Shown piece after piece: positions 1 to 10,166 of a DNA stretch of 64,000 nt. The number at the start of each line of letters is the position of its first letter. Within the stretch, counting starts at the first letter, position 1. Both the position numbers and the translations under genes were made by a program. Location: NCBI GenBank assembly GCA_944385935.1, contig CALWZC010000001.1:124001-188000 (forward strand). The letters are read 5' to 3'. The stretch comes from an uncultured Anaerofilum sp. Lineage in GTDB: Bacteria; Bacillota; Clostridia; Oscillospirales; Ruminococcaceae. The notes beneath the pieces were generated by a model. The model was given only the letters and a program-made list of their open reading frames with translations. It searched no databases and was not told the DNA's origin.

Positions 1-2
1 TT

Positions 3-1901
3 CACTTTTTTAAATCTGGACTATATAAAAAATATAAAAGTGCTTTTATTATTCAATCAAATGCAATGTATTACGATGATTTAATCAATCATGAGCGAAT
101 TGAAGATCAGGAAGTACCACGTTTATTTTATGCAGCTGGGGGAAATCGATACTCTGGAGCAGTACATGAATGTGTAGAAATTGAGTCGCCGGTTGTTAGA
201 TTATTGGATACAAAGCTCCTCCACTATGGTTATTATTATACGCACTCTGATGAAGACCAGAAAAGAAAAGCAAATAGAAATGCGCGAAACAGTGCCATTA
301 TGGAAAAATTATTAGAAGAAACTCCAGATGATTTGCGCTTATTAAGTTTGGCCATGGATTCTGGTGTAGATAAGAAAAAATGCTGTGATTTGGCAGATAC
401 TATGGTAGAAGTCCTAAACACAAAAGAAGGTGCATGGGATGAGCCTTTTGCTTCACCAGGATTGATGAGAGTAATGAAAATGTACATCAATGGAGAACGG
501 TATGAAGATTGTATAAAGCAATCGGATATTTTTATCCAGCATTTTCCAAAATCCATCCTTCTGTGTGATGTTTGGTACATGCGATTTTTGGCTGAGTCGG
601 CATTAAAAAAAGACTATGAGACTTTAAAAAAGGATTTTTTTCAGTATATCCATTATAAAAATTTTACCATCAAAGACAAGTATAATAGTTTAGAGTGGGT
701 ATTTACTGGAGCGGTTGAGTTTACCAATGCTTCTGTAATGAGATTAGCTGTTCGGCTGTGTGAAAAATTATGTGGTGAAGTAACAGAAGAATCAACAGAA
801 CAGCAGAAACAAGAATTACAAAATGATTTGGATGCAATTTTGTCTGAAGTAAAATTGGAAAATATTTCTGTAGACACACTAAAAAATTGGATAGCACTTG
901 CTCTACTTGTGAATGAAAAATATTTAGATGCCTCAAAGATTTGGAAAATGTGTTTTGCATATAGAGCCGATTCAACTTATGAAGATGTCTTTGACACCAT
1001 TTGGATTCATATGTTCTATTATCGGCCGTTGTATGTAATAAAAAGTGTAACAAAATTAAAATTAGAACAAAGCTGGAAAGCAGATTGTTGTATGCTGATA
1101 GCAAATGATGCAACCGATGAAAACAAACTGAAATTTTATCAAATGGTAGATAGTGTAAGTGAATGGAATGGAGAAAAGGATGTTTGTATGCTATATGCTA
1201 TATCGCTACGACATAACTGGCCCCTTCCATTGAATGCTTTTGCTTTGCGTCCACCTTTAATGTCTAATGCCATAGAAAGTGCAACCATACGTACAGTAAA
1301 CAAGTTGGACGATATAGATTTTATCTATACTTATATGACAGAGGGTAAATTTAAAAATACTATTTATGAGAACAGGTGGGCGATTTTTGTATTACGTACC
1401 CTTTTCCAGTCAAAACGTTTGGATGAGTTAAAACAGGATGGACGGATGTTGAAATTGTGCACATTGTACAAAGAGTTGACAAACGAGTACTGGAAACGCA
1501 TGATTTCTGTGGATAACCTGACAGAAGAGGAATTGTTAGTAGCTCCGGCAGAATTTGTATCAGACTATTATTTTGTACAAGCTATGGAAGCGGTAGAAAG
1601 TAAAGATTGGGTAGAAGCAATGAAGCGGATGAAAGCTGCTTTAGAGCAAGGTGCTATTCTGAAAAATATTGTGGTTGCCCTTAGTGATTATGTAGAGGAG
1701 CAAGTAGAAAATCAACAAGAAGAACAAGTGCAAGTTGCAGATGAAATGTACCAATTGGCAGAGCAAATGAAAGCGCAAATAAAGAATTTAGTTGCATGGG
1801 GCGAAACTGAACAGGCTAAAAAAGCATTGCAACAATTGATTACCTTCTGCCCCAACGATGAAGAAGCAAAAAGTTTATTGTGGGTTCTAGGAGCAGAATA
1901 A
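3..1901 (+). CDS. TPR-containing glycosyltransferase family 2 (5' end outside window)
   Basis: The frame is open to the window edge: 21 in-frame codons precede the first ATG (66), so this is the 3' part of a longer gene. The first ~85 residues carry the tail of a GT2 catalytic domain of the kind followed by TPRs: RLFY, then YSGAVHE, then HYGY followed by KRKANRN and a leucine/glutamate-rich helix. The rest is all-helical and looks like degenerate tetratricopeptide repeats (for example residues near the C-terminus with EAMKRMKAAL and AKKALQQL). It likely adds sugars to protein or surface glycans in the cytoplasm; acceptor and donor are unknown. The next two genes are methyltransferases 22 and 17 nt apart, suggesting one glycan-modification operon. 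The three genes are clearly more AT-rich than the rest of the window. Confidence 0.8.
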   Translation, partial: HFFKSGLYKKYKSAFIIQSNAMYYDDLINHERIEDQEVPRLFYAAGGNRYSGAVHECVEIESPVVRLLDTKLLHYGYYYTHSDEDQKRKANRNARNSAIMEKLLEETPDDLRLLSLAMDSGVDKKKCCDLADTMVEVLNTKEGAWDEPFASPGLMRVMKMYINGERYEDCIKQSDIFIQHFPKSILLCDVWYMRFLAESALKKDYETLKKDFFQYIHYKNFTIKDKYNSLEWVFTGAVEFTNASVMRLAVRLCEKLCGEVTEESTEQQKQELQNDLDAILSEVKLENISVDTLKNWIALALLVNEKYLDASKIWKMCFAYRADSTYEDVFDTIWIHMFYYRPLYVIKSVTKLKLEQSWKADCCMLIANDATDENKLKFYQMVDSVSEWNGEKDVCMLYAISLRHNWPLPLNAFALRPPLMSNAIESATIRTVNKLDDIDFIYTYMTEGKFKNTIYENRWAIFVLRTLFQSKRLDELKQDGRMLKLCTLYKELTNEYWKRMISVDNLTEEELLVAPAEFVSDYYFVQAMEAVESKDWVEAMKRMKAALEQGAILKNIVVALSDYVEEQVENQQEEQVQVADEMYQLAEQMKAQIKNLVAWGETEQAKKALQQLITFCPNDEEAKSLLWVLGAE

Positions 1902-1923
1902 CAGAAAAAGGGGAAAAATACAT

Positions 1924-3102
1924 ATGGCCATAATACAAAATCCAATGGAAACCTGTGCAACCATTCAGGAAGCCATTGCTTATCTGCTTACTACAGAAAG
2001 AGAAGATAAAGATTTTTATAATACTTTATACCAACTAGCAGAGCAATGGGGACAAAGTGTTGGCTGTCCTCCTCCTCAACCAGATACAGGTTTAGGATAT
2101 TTATTTGATTTGAATGAATGGATAGGTTATACAAAAGCACTATTGGAGCAAAGATGTCCTTTACCCCCTCTGGGAGAGGTGGGAATAAATTTAGATGGGC
2201 AATTTTTCAATTTGATGAAATTAATAGAAAGTACTAGTGTACATCAAATTGAAGAATATATGGTAGATAGTTTTAAAAAGATTGACGAAATAAATCGTAG
2301 AGAAATTCAAAACTATGCGAGACGTTTTCCTATGTGGGGCGATATCGACTATCGTACAGGAAGAGGCAGCATGGTGATAGAACGAGCTAATTGCTTAAAA
2401 GAACATAGAGAAGATTTTATTTGGTTGTACAATCGTTTGTGTGATCATAGAAGTAGATACACACTGGTAGCAATACTAAAATATTGGATAGGGTATAATT
2501 TTGAATTTTTGGGTAGATGTAAAGAAATGCTATTCCCAGATTATTTTGACCCGGATATTCTTCCTATTTCTAAAGATGAGGTCATTGCAGATGTAGGGGC
2601 TTATATTGGTGATACTGCATTTCAATTTGCTCAGTTATACGAAAAATGTAAAAAAATGTATTGCTATGAAATAGACCCTAGCAATGCTGAAAAAGCAAGA
2701 AAAAATACACAAAAGTTTCCTTTTGTGGAAATTCGGCAAAAGGCTGTATCTGACCACAATGGAACTTTGTGTTTAAACTTGAATTCAAGTGATTCTTCTG
2801 CTAGCCAAGTAACAGATGAAGGAAATACTGAAGTGCCAGCAGTAACTTTGGATGATGATATTAAAGAACCACTTACATTGATAAAAATGGACATTGAAGG
2901 AGCAGAACAATCTGCTTTGCGTGGTTGCAAACGTCATATTGTGCAAGACAAACCTAAGCTAGCAATTTGTACCTATCATGGAAATCAAGATATTTGGCAG
3001 ATTCCTCGTATGATTGATGCAATAAGAAACGACTATAAATTTTATATGCGTTTTAATGGAGGAAATTTGTTCCCAACAGAGTATGTATTTTTTGCAATTT
3101 AA
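1924..3102 (+). CDS. FkbM family SAM-dependent methyltransferase
   Basis: 392 residues. The C-terminal ~190 residues show a class I methyltransferase fold of FkbM type: the SAM-binding strand and loop IADVGAYIGDTAFQF, the acidic strand end CYEIDPSN, then the family signature LIKMDIEGAEQSALRG. The N-terminal ~200 residues are helical and not recognised. FkbM proteins O-methylate sugars or small molecules; here the target is probably a sugar placed by the upstream glycosyltransferase (inference from position). The ATG at 1924 follows a GGGG-rich weak ribosome site; the gene starts 22 nt after the glycosyltransferase stop. AT-rich codon use matches its two neighbours and suggests that the cluster was acquired together. 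Confidence 0.85.
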   Translation: MAIIQNPMETCATIQEAIAYLLTTEREDKDFYNTLYQLAEQWGQSVGCPPPQPDTGLGYLFDLNEWIGYTKALLEQRCPLPPLGEVGINLDGQFFNLMKLIESTSVHQIEEYMVDSFKKIDEINRREIQNYARRFPMWGDIDYRTGRGSMVIERANCLKEHREDFIWLYNRLCDHRSRYTLVAILKYWIGYNFEFLGRCKEMLFPDYFDPDILPISKDEVIADVGAYIGDTAFQFAQLYEKCKKMYCYEIDPSNAEKARKNTQKFPFVEIRQKAVSDHNGTLCLNLNSSDSSASQVTDEGNTEVPAVTLDDDIKEPLTLIKMDIEGAEQSALRGCKRHIVQDKPKLAICTYHGNQDIWQIPRMIDAIRNDYKFYMRFNGGNLFPTEYVFFAI

Positions 3103-3119
3103 AAAAGGGGGCATTAGAT

Positions 3120-4460
3120 ATGAATGAAGGAATGATGATTGAATGTCTTCCTAAATTATATGAAATTGGTGAGACTATTGAACAAGCATGTCTTTATGCA
3201 CAAAGTGATTTTAAAGCCCGTAAAGCACAAGTTTTGCCAGTAATACAAGCAGGAATTACAGCTATTTACGCAAAAACAAAAGAGTTGTTTGGTACTTTGT
3301 CAAATGAAGTAGAGCAAAGTGGAGAAAATCTTTCCCATAATCCTATTATGGGAAACTATGAAAATTGGAAGCAAAACTACTGGGTTTTTACAATAACAAA
3401 AGTATCAGAAAAATTAAGAACTGTTTTACAAAGAAATGACATATGTGTAGAACAGTATCAAGAGGAAAGCATATATAAATTTTTAGAAATATTTCAGAAG
3501 CTGAAAGTAGACTCCCATACATATGCTGTAATTGAACTATTTTTATCTGAATTTTGTCGTACATCTTGTCCAAAGTTAGCATACGATTTAATTATAGAAG
3601 CTTTTTCAATGTATCCTGATATTGTTAAACTTCCACATATAAAGTCTTCCTTTGAAAAAAAAATAATTAACGAACAACAGCAGTTAAATAATTGTCCTGT
3701 TTGTAGTGGTAAAGGATTTCCATACCATACAGCTCCTGCTTATTTGATAAATACATTTCAAAGTGATTTTTTACCAGCAAAACTTTGGATGAAGTGTGAG
3801 TGTTGTGGAAACTTGTATACTCGCTACTTTCCTAAAAAGTTCTTTAATAGAAAGAATCAGTTAAAAGTAATTACTCCCCATCAAAATATAGAACAAAAGC
3901 TGGCATCAGATGTTTCAATAAGAATGCTTCGTACATGGTGTGATATGTTGCAAAATATGAAGCAATATACAAAAGGGAAAAATATTCTAGAAATTGGTGT
4001 AGGCAAAGGAGCACTGATTGCTACTGCCATTGAGATGGGATATCCTATTGATTGTGTAGAAATTGAAGAGGATGTAGCACAAAATATTGCAGACCTTTTG
4101 CAGCATCCGGTAATCTGTTGTGACTTTTTAGATTTACCAGAAGAAAAAACCTATGACATTATTTCTATGGGTGATGTGATTGAGCATCTAGATGACCCAC
4201 GTAAAGGACTAGAAAAGGCAAGAAGATTGCTAAAAGAGGATGGTGTAATTTGGATTTCTACTCCCAACTATAACAGTGCATTTAACCAGCTAAACCGCAA
4301 CTGCACTGCTATGTGGGATGAGCCTTGGCATATTACATATTTTAGTCGAGAAGGACTGGAAAAACTTCTAAGTGAAGTGGGTTTTGATGTGTTGGATTAT
4401 CGAATTAGCAATCATTATAACGGTTCTATGGAAATGATTGTACAAAAAAAGAAAAATTGA
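3120..4460 (+). CDS. Class I SAM-dependent methyltransferase with N-terminal helical and Cys-rich regions
   Basis: 446 residues. Residues ~1-195 are helical and unrecognised. Residues ~198-240 hold two CxxC pairs (NCPVCSG and CECCGN), a probable zinc ribbon. Residues ~280-420 are a Methyltransf_23-type domain: ILEIGVGKGAL (SAM motif I), a carboxylate at the end of strand 2 (CVEIEED), ISMGDVIEHLDDP and WISTPNYN. The start at 3120 is 17 nt after the FkbM gene behind AAAAAGGGGG. Cys-pair plus methyltransferase architectures occur in sugar C-methyltransferases, but the substrate cannot be told from sequence. It is the last gene of the AT-rich cluster and is followed by a hairpin terminator. Confidence 0.75.
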   Translation: MNEGMMIECLPKLYEIGETIEQACLYAQSDFKARKAQVLPVIQAGITAIYAKTKELFGTLSNEVEQSGENLSHNPIMGNYENWKQNYWVFTITKVSEKLRTVLQRNDICVEQYQEESIYKFLEIFQKLKVDSHTYAVIELFLSEFCRTSCPKLAYDLIIEAFSMYPDIVKLPHIKSSFEKKIINEQQQLNNCPVCSGKGFPYHTAPAYLINTFQSDFLPAKLWMKCECCGNLYTRYFPKKFFNRKNQLKVITPHQNIEQKLASDVSIRMLRTWCDMLQNMKQYTKGKNILEIGVGKGALIATAIEMGYPIDCVEIEEDVAQNIADLLQHPVICCDFLDLPEEKTYDIISMGDVIEHLDDPRKGLEKARRLLKEDGVIWISTPNYNSAFNQLNRNCTAMWDEPWHITYFSREGLEKLLSEVGFDVLDYRISNHYNGSMEMIVQKKKN

Positions 4461-4542
4461 TTTTTTTACAAAAATGGCTATAGTTACTTTTTATGCAAAG
4501 AATCATTTTTCTGGCCAATAGGACAAAAGTCTTTTTATACAA

Positions 4543-4580
4543 GAACACAGCACAATAGTTTTATTGTGCTGTGTTTGTTT
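4543..4580 (+). terminator. Intrinsic terminator after the glycan-modification cluster
   Basis: A perfect 14-bp stem (4544-4557 with 4562-4575) closes a four-base loop and is followed by a short, interrupted T-rich stretch (TGTTTGT). The weak T tract lowers certainty, but it is the only strong hairpin between the methyltransferase and the diguanylate cyclase. Confidence 0.65.
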
Positions 4581-4613
4581 GTAAAAAAATACAAAGAAAA
4601 ATTTTTTCATAGC

Positions 4614-4643
4614 TGTACAAATTGTCACAATATACTGTATAAT
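4614..4643 (+). promoter_or_regulatory. Probable promoter of the diguanylate cyclase gene
   Basis: A consensus -10 TATAAT lies at 4638-4643, preceded by TG. The best -35 is TGTACA at 4614-4619 with an 18-bp spacer. It is 67 nt upstream of the start codon. Confidence 0.5.
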
Positions 4644-4709
4644 AGATAGAAATAGAACTGCGTTTTGGGTGTCTGTATTTGGTATTAAAAATGCAAAGGT
4701 GTGAAATAG

Positions 4710-6407
4710 ATGCTGGACAATTACGAAACGGAATTGAAAAAACAAGTATCTAAATTATTGAACTCCATATATGTACAGCGAGATGCAAAAGCCGTGATGC
4801 AGATGTACAGCCATGAACATGCGGCCTTGAAAGGAATGACCAGTAGTAAAAGGTTGAAGGGCCATGAGGAAATTACCCATTGGCTAGAGGAGATACTGCC
4901 TTATCTGCCAATCTATTCTGTGGAAAACCAAGACTTTGAAATCATGCGTATGTCGGAGCATGAATATGCCGTGTGGGGAGAGATGATTTTAGCCAGAGAA
5001 GGTAGAAGCCAACGGCACACAGTTACCATGTTGTGGCGCAAAAGAGAGGCATGGGAATTGTGTACTTTGACAGTGTCTGCACCAGAATTGTTAGAAAAAG
5101 ATTTTGGACAGATGATAGGCAGGGAGGTATACAATAGTTATCAGCATTTAGATGAGAAATACCATGAGAAAAGTTTGCAGCTGGAAATGCTTTTAAAAAG
5201 CTCAGGCGGTGGACTAGCTATTATGGAATGTACTGAGGATTATCCCTTTGTGTATGTTAGTGAAAGTCTGTGTAAAATGTTAGGGTATACTCGAAAAGAA
5301 TTTTTGGAAAAATGTGATAACTGTTTTTTTAAAATAGAAGGTATTTCCAAAGAAAATCTTATTAGCCAATTACAAGAACAAACAAAAGAAAATAGTACCT
5401 ATCAATGTGAGTATAAAGCTACCCACAAAAATGGGGATACTATCTGGATTTATAGCCGTGGCCAAACATTGCAAGACAACAACGGAAAGTACCATTTATA
5501 TGGTATTTTTATGGATGTGACCAAGCAGCGAAATGCAATGCTTCAACTTCAGGTGGAGCATTTGCACAATCAGATTGTGCTGGAAATGAGCGGCGATATT
5601 GTTTTAGAATATAATTGTCAAAAGGATACAGTGCTGTTTCGTTCCTATCCAATCAATGGTGTACCCAAAACACACCATGTTGAAAATCTGCGAAAAAACT
5701 TTCGCAAGTTGCTGCGAAAATACATCTATCATGATGACCGCAAGGCAGTGCTTCGCTTTTTGTTCCGTTCTGACCTGCAAGGCTCTGTGGAGTTTCAAGG
5801 CTTTGGAGAGAATGGCGAATTGGTATGGTATCGCCTGACCACCCGAAAGCTGGTTGTAGAAAATGAGCAATTGGAAGTTGTTGGTCGAATTCACAACATT
5901 GACAAACAAAAATGGCTGGAAAACGAAGCGAACTTAGACGATTTAACACGGTTGTATAATCGCAGATACATGAACGAGAAAATGCAACAAATTCTTGATG
6001 AAGAAGATGGTGGTGCCTTGATTATGATGGACATTGATTCTTTCAAGGCGATAAATGATAATTTTGGGCATGAAGAGGGAGATAAAGTCCTTGCAATGCT
6101 GGCAAATTTGTTGGTAGACCATTTCCGAAAAGAAGACCTTATCTGTCGTGTGGGTGGCGATGAATTTTTAGTGTTTATGCGGTATATTTGTAATGAATCC
6201 ATTATTCATACCCGTTGCGAACGGCTGTTGAAAGCCTTTTGCAAAAAGACAAGAAAATACCGCCCCACAGCAAAGCCATCTTTGAGTATAGGAGTAGCTA
6301 TGGTGCATCCAAATTGCTCTACAGTAGAACAATTATATCGTCGAGCAGATGAAATGCTATACCAAGTAAAACGTTCAGGAAAAAATGGAATAAAAATTCA
6401 GCCTTAG
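4710..6407 (+). CDS. Diguanylate cyclase with SnoaL-like, PAS and GGDEF domains
   Basis: 565 residues, no membrane segment, so a cytoplasmic sensor. Residues ~1-130 resemble a SnoaL/NTF2-like fold (family-level guess from pattern). Residues ~165-275 are a PAS domain (YVSESLCKMLGYTRKEF). Residues ~280-400 look like a second, weaker PAS. Residues ~410-565 are a GGDEF domain beginning DDLTRLYNRRY, with the intact active-site motif GGDEF near residue 481 and an RxxD inhibitory site (RKED) five residues before it. It should make cyclic di-GMP from two GTP and be product-inhibited. No EAL or HD-GYP domain is present. The gene stands alone with its own promoter and terminator. Confidence 0.88.
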   Translation: MLDNYETELKKQVSKLLNSIYVQRDAKAVMQMYSHEHAALKGMTSSKRLKGHEEITHWLEEILPYLPIYSVENQDFEIMRMSEHEYAVWGEMILAREGRSQRHTVTMLWRKREAWELCTLTVSAPELLEKDFGQMIGREVYNSYQHLDEKYHEKSLQLEMLLKSSGGGLAIMECTEDYPFVYVSESLCKMLGYTRKEFLEKCDNCFFKIEGISKENLISQLQEQTKENSTYQCEYKATHKNGDTIWIYSRGQTLQDNNGKYHLYGIFMDVTKQRNAMLQLQVEHLHNQIVLEMSGDIVLEYNCQKDTVLFRSYPINGVPKTHHVENLRKNFRKLLRKYIYHDDRKAVLRFLFRSDLQGSVEFQGFGENGELVWYRLTTRKLVVENEQLEVVGRIHNIDKQKWLENEANLDDLTRLYNRRYMNEKMQQILDEEDGGALIMMDIDSFKAINDNFGHEEGDKVLAMLANLLVDHFRKEDLICRVGGDEFLVFMRYICNESIIHTRCERLLKAFCKKTRKYRPTAKPSLSIGVAMVHPNCSTVEQLYRRADEMLYQVKRSGKNGIKIQP

Positions 6408-6423
6408 CAGAATAAGATGTAAA

Positions 6424-6463
6424 TACCATCCTGTGATAGAAATTTACAGGATGATATTTTTCT
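6424..6463 (+). terminator. Terminator of the diguanylate cyclase gene
   Basis: An 8-bp stem (6427-6434 with 6446-6453), extendable beyond a C-A mismatch, is followed by TATTTTTCTTT. Confidence 0.75.
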
Positions 6464-6533
6464 TTAAAAATGTTCTGTATATAAAGCAAGAACAAATGTT
6501 TTTTGAAAGCTGGTATTTTGTGCAAAAATTAAC

Positions 6534-6562
6534 TTGCATGATGTAGCAAGATTCACTATAAT
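6534..6562 (+). promoter_or_regulatory. Promoter of gdhA
   Basis: TTGCAT at 6534-6539 and TATAAT at 6557-6562 are separated by 17 bp. It is the only near-consensus promoter between the upstream terminator and the glutamate dehydrogenase gene. Confidence 0.8.
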
Positions 6563-6567
6563 AGGTG

Positions 6568-6606
6568 TATCGGAAAAAACCGATATCCAACAAAATGTGG
6601 TTGGAT
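6568..6606 (+). promoter_or_regulatory. Two adjoining hairpins in the gdhA leader
   Basis: Two perfect inverted repeats abut each other just after the expected transcription start. TATCGG (6568-6573) pairs with CCGATA (6580-6585), and ATCCAAC (6585-6591) pairs with GTTGGAT (6600-6606). Neither is followed by a T tract, so they are not terminators. They could stabilise the 5' end or be an operator; the role is unknown. Confidence 0.45.
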
Positions 6607-6624
6607 GGTGGAAAAGTATTATGA

Positions 6625-7974
<1,350 letters not shown>

Positions 7975-7988
7975 TCTCACTTTTTTGT

Positions 7989-8036
7989 AAGACAACACCT
8001 CTTTCCCTGTGCGGAAAGAGGTGTTGTCTTTTATTC
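7989..8036. terminator. Bidirectional terminator between gdhA and the pentapeptide repeat gene
   Basis: A perfect 18-bp stem (7989-8006 with 8013-8030) encloses a six-base loop. T-rich flanks lie on both sides, so it can end the plus-strand gdhA message and the convergent minus-strand message. Confidence 0.93.
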
Positions 8037-8678
8037 TTTTATTTTAATACCCAGCAGACCAGCAAGTTCAGCGGCTTGATAGGTATTTACTACCATCCCT
8101 GCTAGGTCTTTGATATCTACCGCAATGCCTTCTATGTTGCAATCAGAAAAATCCAACTGTTTCAGGCTAGTATGAAAAAAACTTGCTTTGGTAAAGTTAC
8201 ATTTGGAAAAGGAAAGGTCTTTCCATTTGCATTCTGCAAGCCAACTTTGAGAAAAGTTGCTTTGTGATAATACAACAGAAAATAGGCGAGACTCATCCCA
8301 AGCGGAAAGTTCAAAATTGCAGCAAGAAAAACTGACATTTTTAAATGTGCAATCTTGTAGCTGTGTACCAATGCCTTTGCAGTCTTCAAACTGGCAACGA
8401 GAAAAATAACTGCCCTGTAAAAAACAGGAAGAAAAATCACAACGCTGAAAACGAACATCCACAAATTCAGATTGTCCCATTTGGCAGCCGGGAAAGCGGC
8501 ATCCCTCTAAAATACACTGGGAAAAAGATGCTTTTTCCAATCTCTCTCCTGTGAAATACTGGTTTTTTAAATGGAGCCCAGCAAGGGTTTCTTCTTCTGC
8601 CAAAGCAGAAGGCAAAATTTCGTTCAAAGAACAATTTTCTTCTAGAGTAGAGGGTAGTCGAGGAAGTATCTGTTTCAT
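8031..8678 (-). CDS. Pentapeptide repeat protein, Cys-rich
   Basis: 215 residues. From about residue 45 to 190 the sequence follows a five-residue rhythm with Phe or Leu at the centre (for example FSQC, CRFPGC, VRFQRCDFSSCFLQGSYF, CNFTKASFFHTSLKQLDF), the pattern of a right-handed quadrilateral beta-helix. Unusually, many positions flanking the central Phe are Cys. Pentapeptide proteins have varied roles, including gyrase protection; nothing here points to a specific one. The start at 8678 follows AGAAAGGAGCAG. No signal peptide, so probably cytoplasmic. It stands alone and converges on gdhA. Confidence 0.85.
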   Translation of the reverse strand: MKQILPRLPSTLEENCSLNEILPSALAEEETLAGLHLKNQYFTGERLEKASFSQCILEGCRFPGCQMGQSEFVDVRFQRCDFSSCFLQGSYFSRCQFEDCKGIGTQLQDCTFKNVSFSCCNFELSAWDESRLFSVVLSQSNFSQSWLAECKWKDLSFSKCNFTKASFFHTSLKQLDFSDCNIEGIAVDIKDLAGMVVNTYQAAELAGLLGIKIKE

Positions 8679-8924
8679 ATTCTGCTCCTTTCTATGTAGA
8701 GAATAATATGCTGTTTGTAGTTTAACAAATTTTTACAGTTCTGTGTAGGATAAAAATAAAAATTACTCTATTGTATAAGGAAAATATATTGTCTGTTGCC
8801 CCATTGCATTGCTAAATGGTGCAAAATACAGATTATTCAGTTGTACAAATATAAGTACTCTTTTCACTTTTGTGTCTACCCAAGAATAGCATGGAGTATC
8901 TCACATTTGAAAGGAGAATGTACA

Positions 8925-9392
8925 ATGGATTCTTATCGTTGCAAAGACAATGGATGCCATCATCCAGACCATGGGTGCCATCACCCTTGTACCGACCACG
9001 GCCCAAAGCCCTACTGTGCCAACATTATGTGTGAGGCATGGCAAAACCAAAACTTCCGTACAGCGTTTTGGACTGGTTGCTATCTGCAAATGACATTGAT
9101 GAATATTCCTGTTTGCGGAGAAGTTGGGCTAGAAATGCACCCTGATACCGACCAATATATCCGAGTAGAGGGAGGTCAGGCTGTAGTGACCATGGGACGC
9201 TGCAAGGAACATATGAACCTACAATATAGGCTTACTATGGGGGATGCAATTTTTGTTCCAGCAGGCACATGGCATAATGTGCGCAATGGCGGCCGTTGTC
9301 CTTTGAAGCTCTCCTCTGTGTATGCACCTCCACACCACCCATGGGGAACAGTGCAACATACCAAAGAGGATGCAGAGCAAGGCGAGCATTAA
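8925..9392 (+). CDS. Cupin domain protein with Cys/His-rich N-terminus
   Basis: 155 residues. I chose the ATG at 8925 because GAAAGGAG precedes it by a normal distance; a longer frame upstream has no ribosome site. Residues 5-35 are rich in Cys and His (CHHP, CHHPC, H, C). Residues ~60-140 form a single-domain cupin: GLEMHPDTDQYIRVEGG supplies metal ligands, then GDAIFVPAGTWHN supplies the second His motif. The C-terminus HHPWGTVQHTKEDAE is typical of a conserved clostridial cupin family related to mannose-6-phosphate isomerase-like proteins. The substrate is unknown. It stands alone. Confidence 0.85.
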   Translation: MDSYRCKDNGCHHPDHGCHHPCTDHGPKPYCANIMCEAWQNQNFRTAFWTGCYLQMTLMNIPVCGEVGLEMHPDTDQYIRVEGGQAVVTMGRCKEHMNLQYRLTMGDAIFVPAGTWHNVRNGGRCPLKLSSVYAPPHHPWGTVQHTKEDAEQGEH

Positions 9393-9418
9393 AAAGCATA
9401 TAAAGGATGCACAATAAA

Positions 9419-9460
9419 AGTCCCCCGTTTTCCTTTATTTGGGAAACGGGGAACTTTTTC
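9419..9460. terminator. Bidirectional terminator between cupin and DedA genes
   Basis: A long stem (9419-9433 with 9441-9455, one mismatch and one wobble) is followed by TTTTTC on the plus strand and has an A-rich left flank that reads as T on the minus strand. Confidence 0.85.
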
Positions 9461-9461
9461 A

Positions 9462-9977
9462 TTATGCCAGCCAGTTGAAAACCTTGTCGCCGATAAAATA
9501 TCCAGCACCAATTAAAACCAAATTCCACAAAAAAACACCTGCGGCAGAGGCAATGGTATAGCGTAAAAAATTCATTCGGATAATGCCAGCAGGAATGCAA
9601 ATTAGTGTGCGTACCATGGGCAACAGCTTACAAATAAATACTCCAGCGGCTCCTTTTTCTCGTAAAAGTTGGCATTTCTCTTCGATAAGTTTTTGTTGAT
9701 TGGGCCATCGGCGGTAGATTTTAGGCAAAAGCCAATCTCCTGCAAAGCGGCTAATCCAGTACATAATCCAGCTTCCCAAAAGACCAGCCAACAAACAAAT
9801 AAGCAAAGTAAAAGGAAGGCTCAATCCGCCACCTCTTGCCCAAATGCCTGCTAAGGGCATAATAATTCCTGCCGGAAAACCGGGCAAATTAAGGTATTCC
9901 AAAAATACCATAGTAAACACAGCAATGGCTCCATACTCTGCTAAGTAATATTGAATCAGTTCCCCACTCAAGAGCAC
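9462..9977 (-). CDS. DedA family (SNARE-associated) membrane protein
   Basis: 171 residues from a GTG at 9977, chosen because AAGGAG sits 6 nt before it; an ATG frame extending to 10193 would overlap the divergent phosphatase gene and lacks a ribosome site. DedA features: an N-terminal hairpin helix, LEYLNLPGFPAGIIMPLAG, a membrane segment at ILICLLAGLLGSWIMYW, and the conserved motif FICKLLPMVRTLICIPAGIIRMN, then two C-terminal membrane segments. DedA proteins are inner-membrane proteins linked to proton-dependent transport and lipid carrier recycling. The exact role here is unknown. It is divergently transcribed from the phosphatase. Confidence 0.88.
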   Translation of the reverse strand: MLLSGELIQYYLAEYGAIAVFTMVFLEYLNLPGFPAGIIMPLAGIWARGGGLSLPFTLLICLLAGLLGSWIMYWISRFAGDWLLPKIYRRWPNQQKLIEEKCQLLREKGAAGVFICKLLPMVRTLICIPAGIIRMNFLRYTIASAAGVFLWNLVLIGAGYFIGDKVFNWLA

Positions 9978-10088
9978 GCTCTCCTTTTTAAAATGATTGT
10001 ATGGTACAGAATATCTTGTATTTTGTACATTTTCAGTATAATCCAAAGAAAAAAATCCTTCAATAAATAAACTGTAAACAATGACCTC

Positions 10089-10117
10089 TTGCACAGTGAA
10101 AGATAGAGAAGTATAAT
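10089..10117 (+). promoter_or_regulatory. Promoter of the histidine phosphatase gene
   Basis: TTGCAC at 10089-10094 and TATAAT at 10112-10117 are spaced by 17 bp, about 50 nt upstream of the start codon. Confidence 0.8.
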
Positions 10118-10166
10118 CAAAGTACAATACACAAATTTTGCATAAAAATCCTGCTGGGAGGCATTG

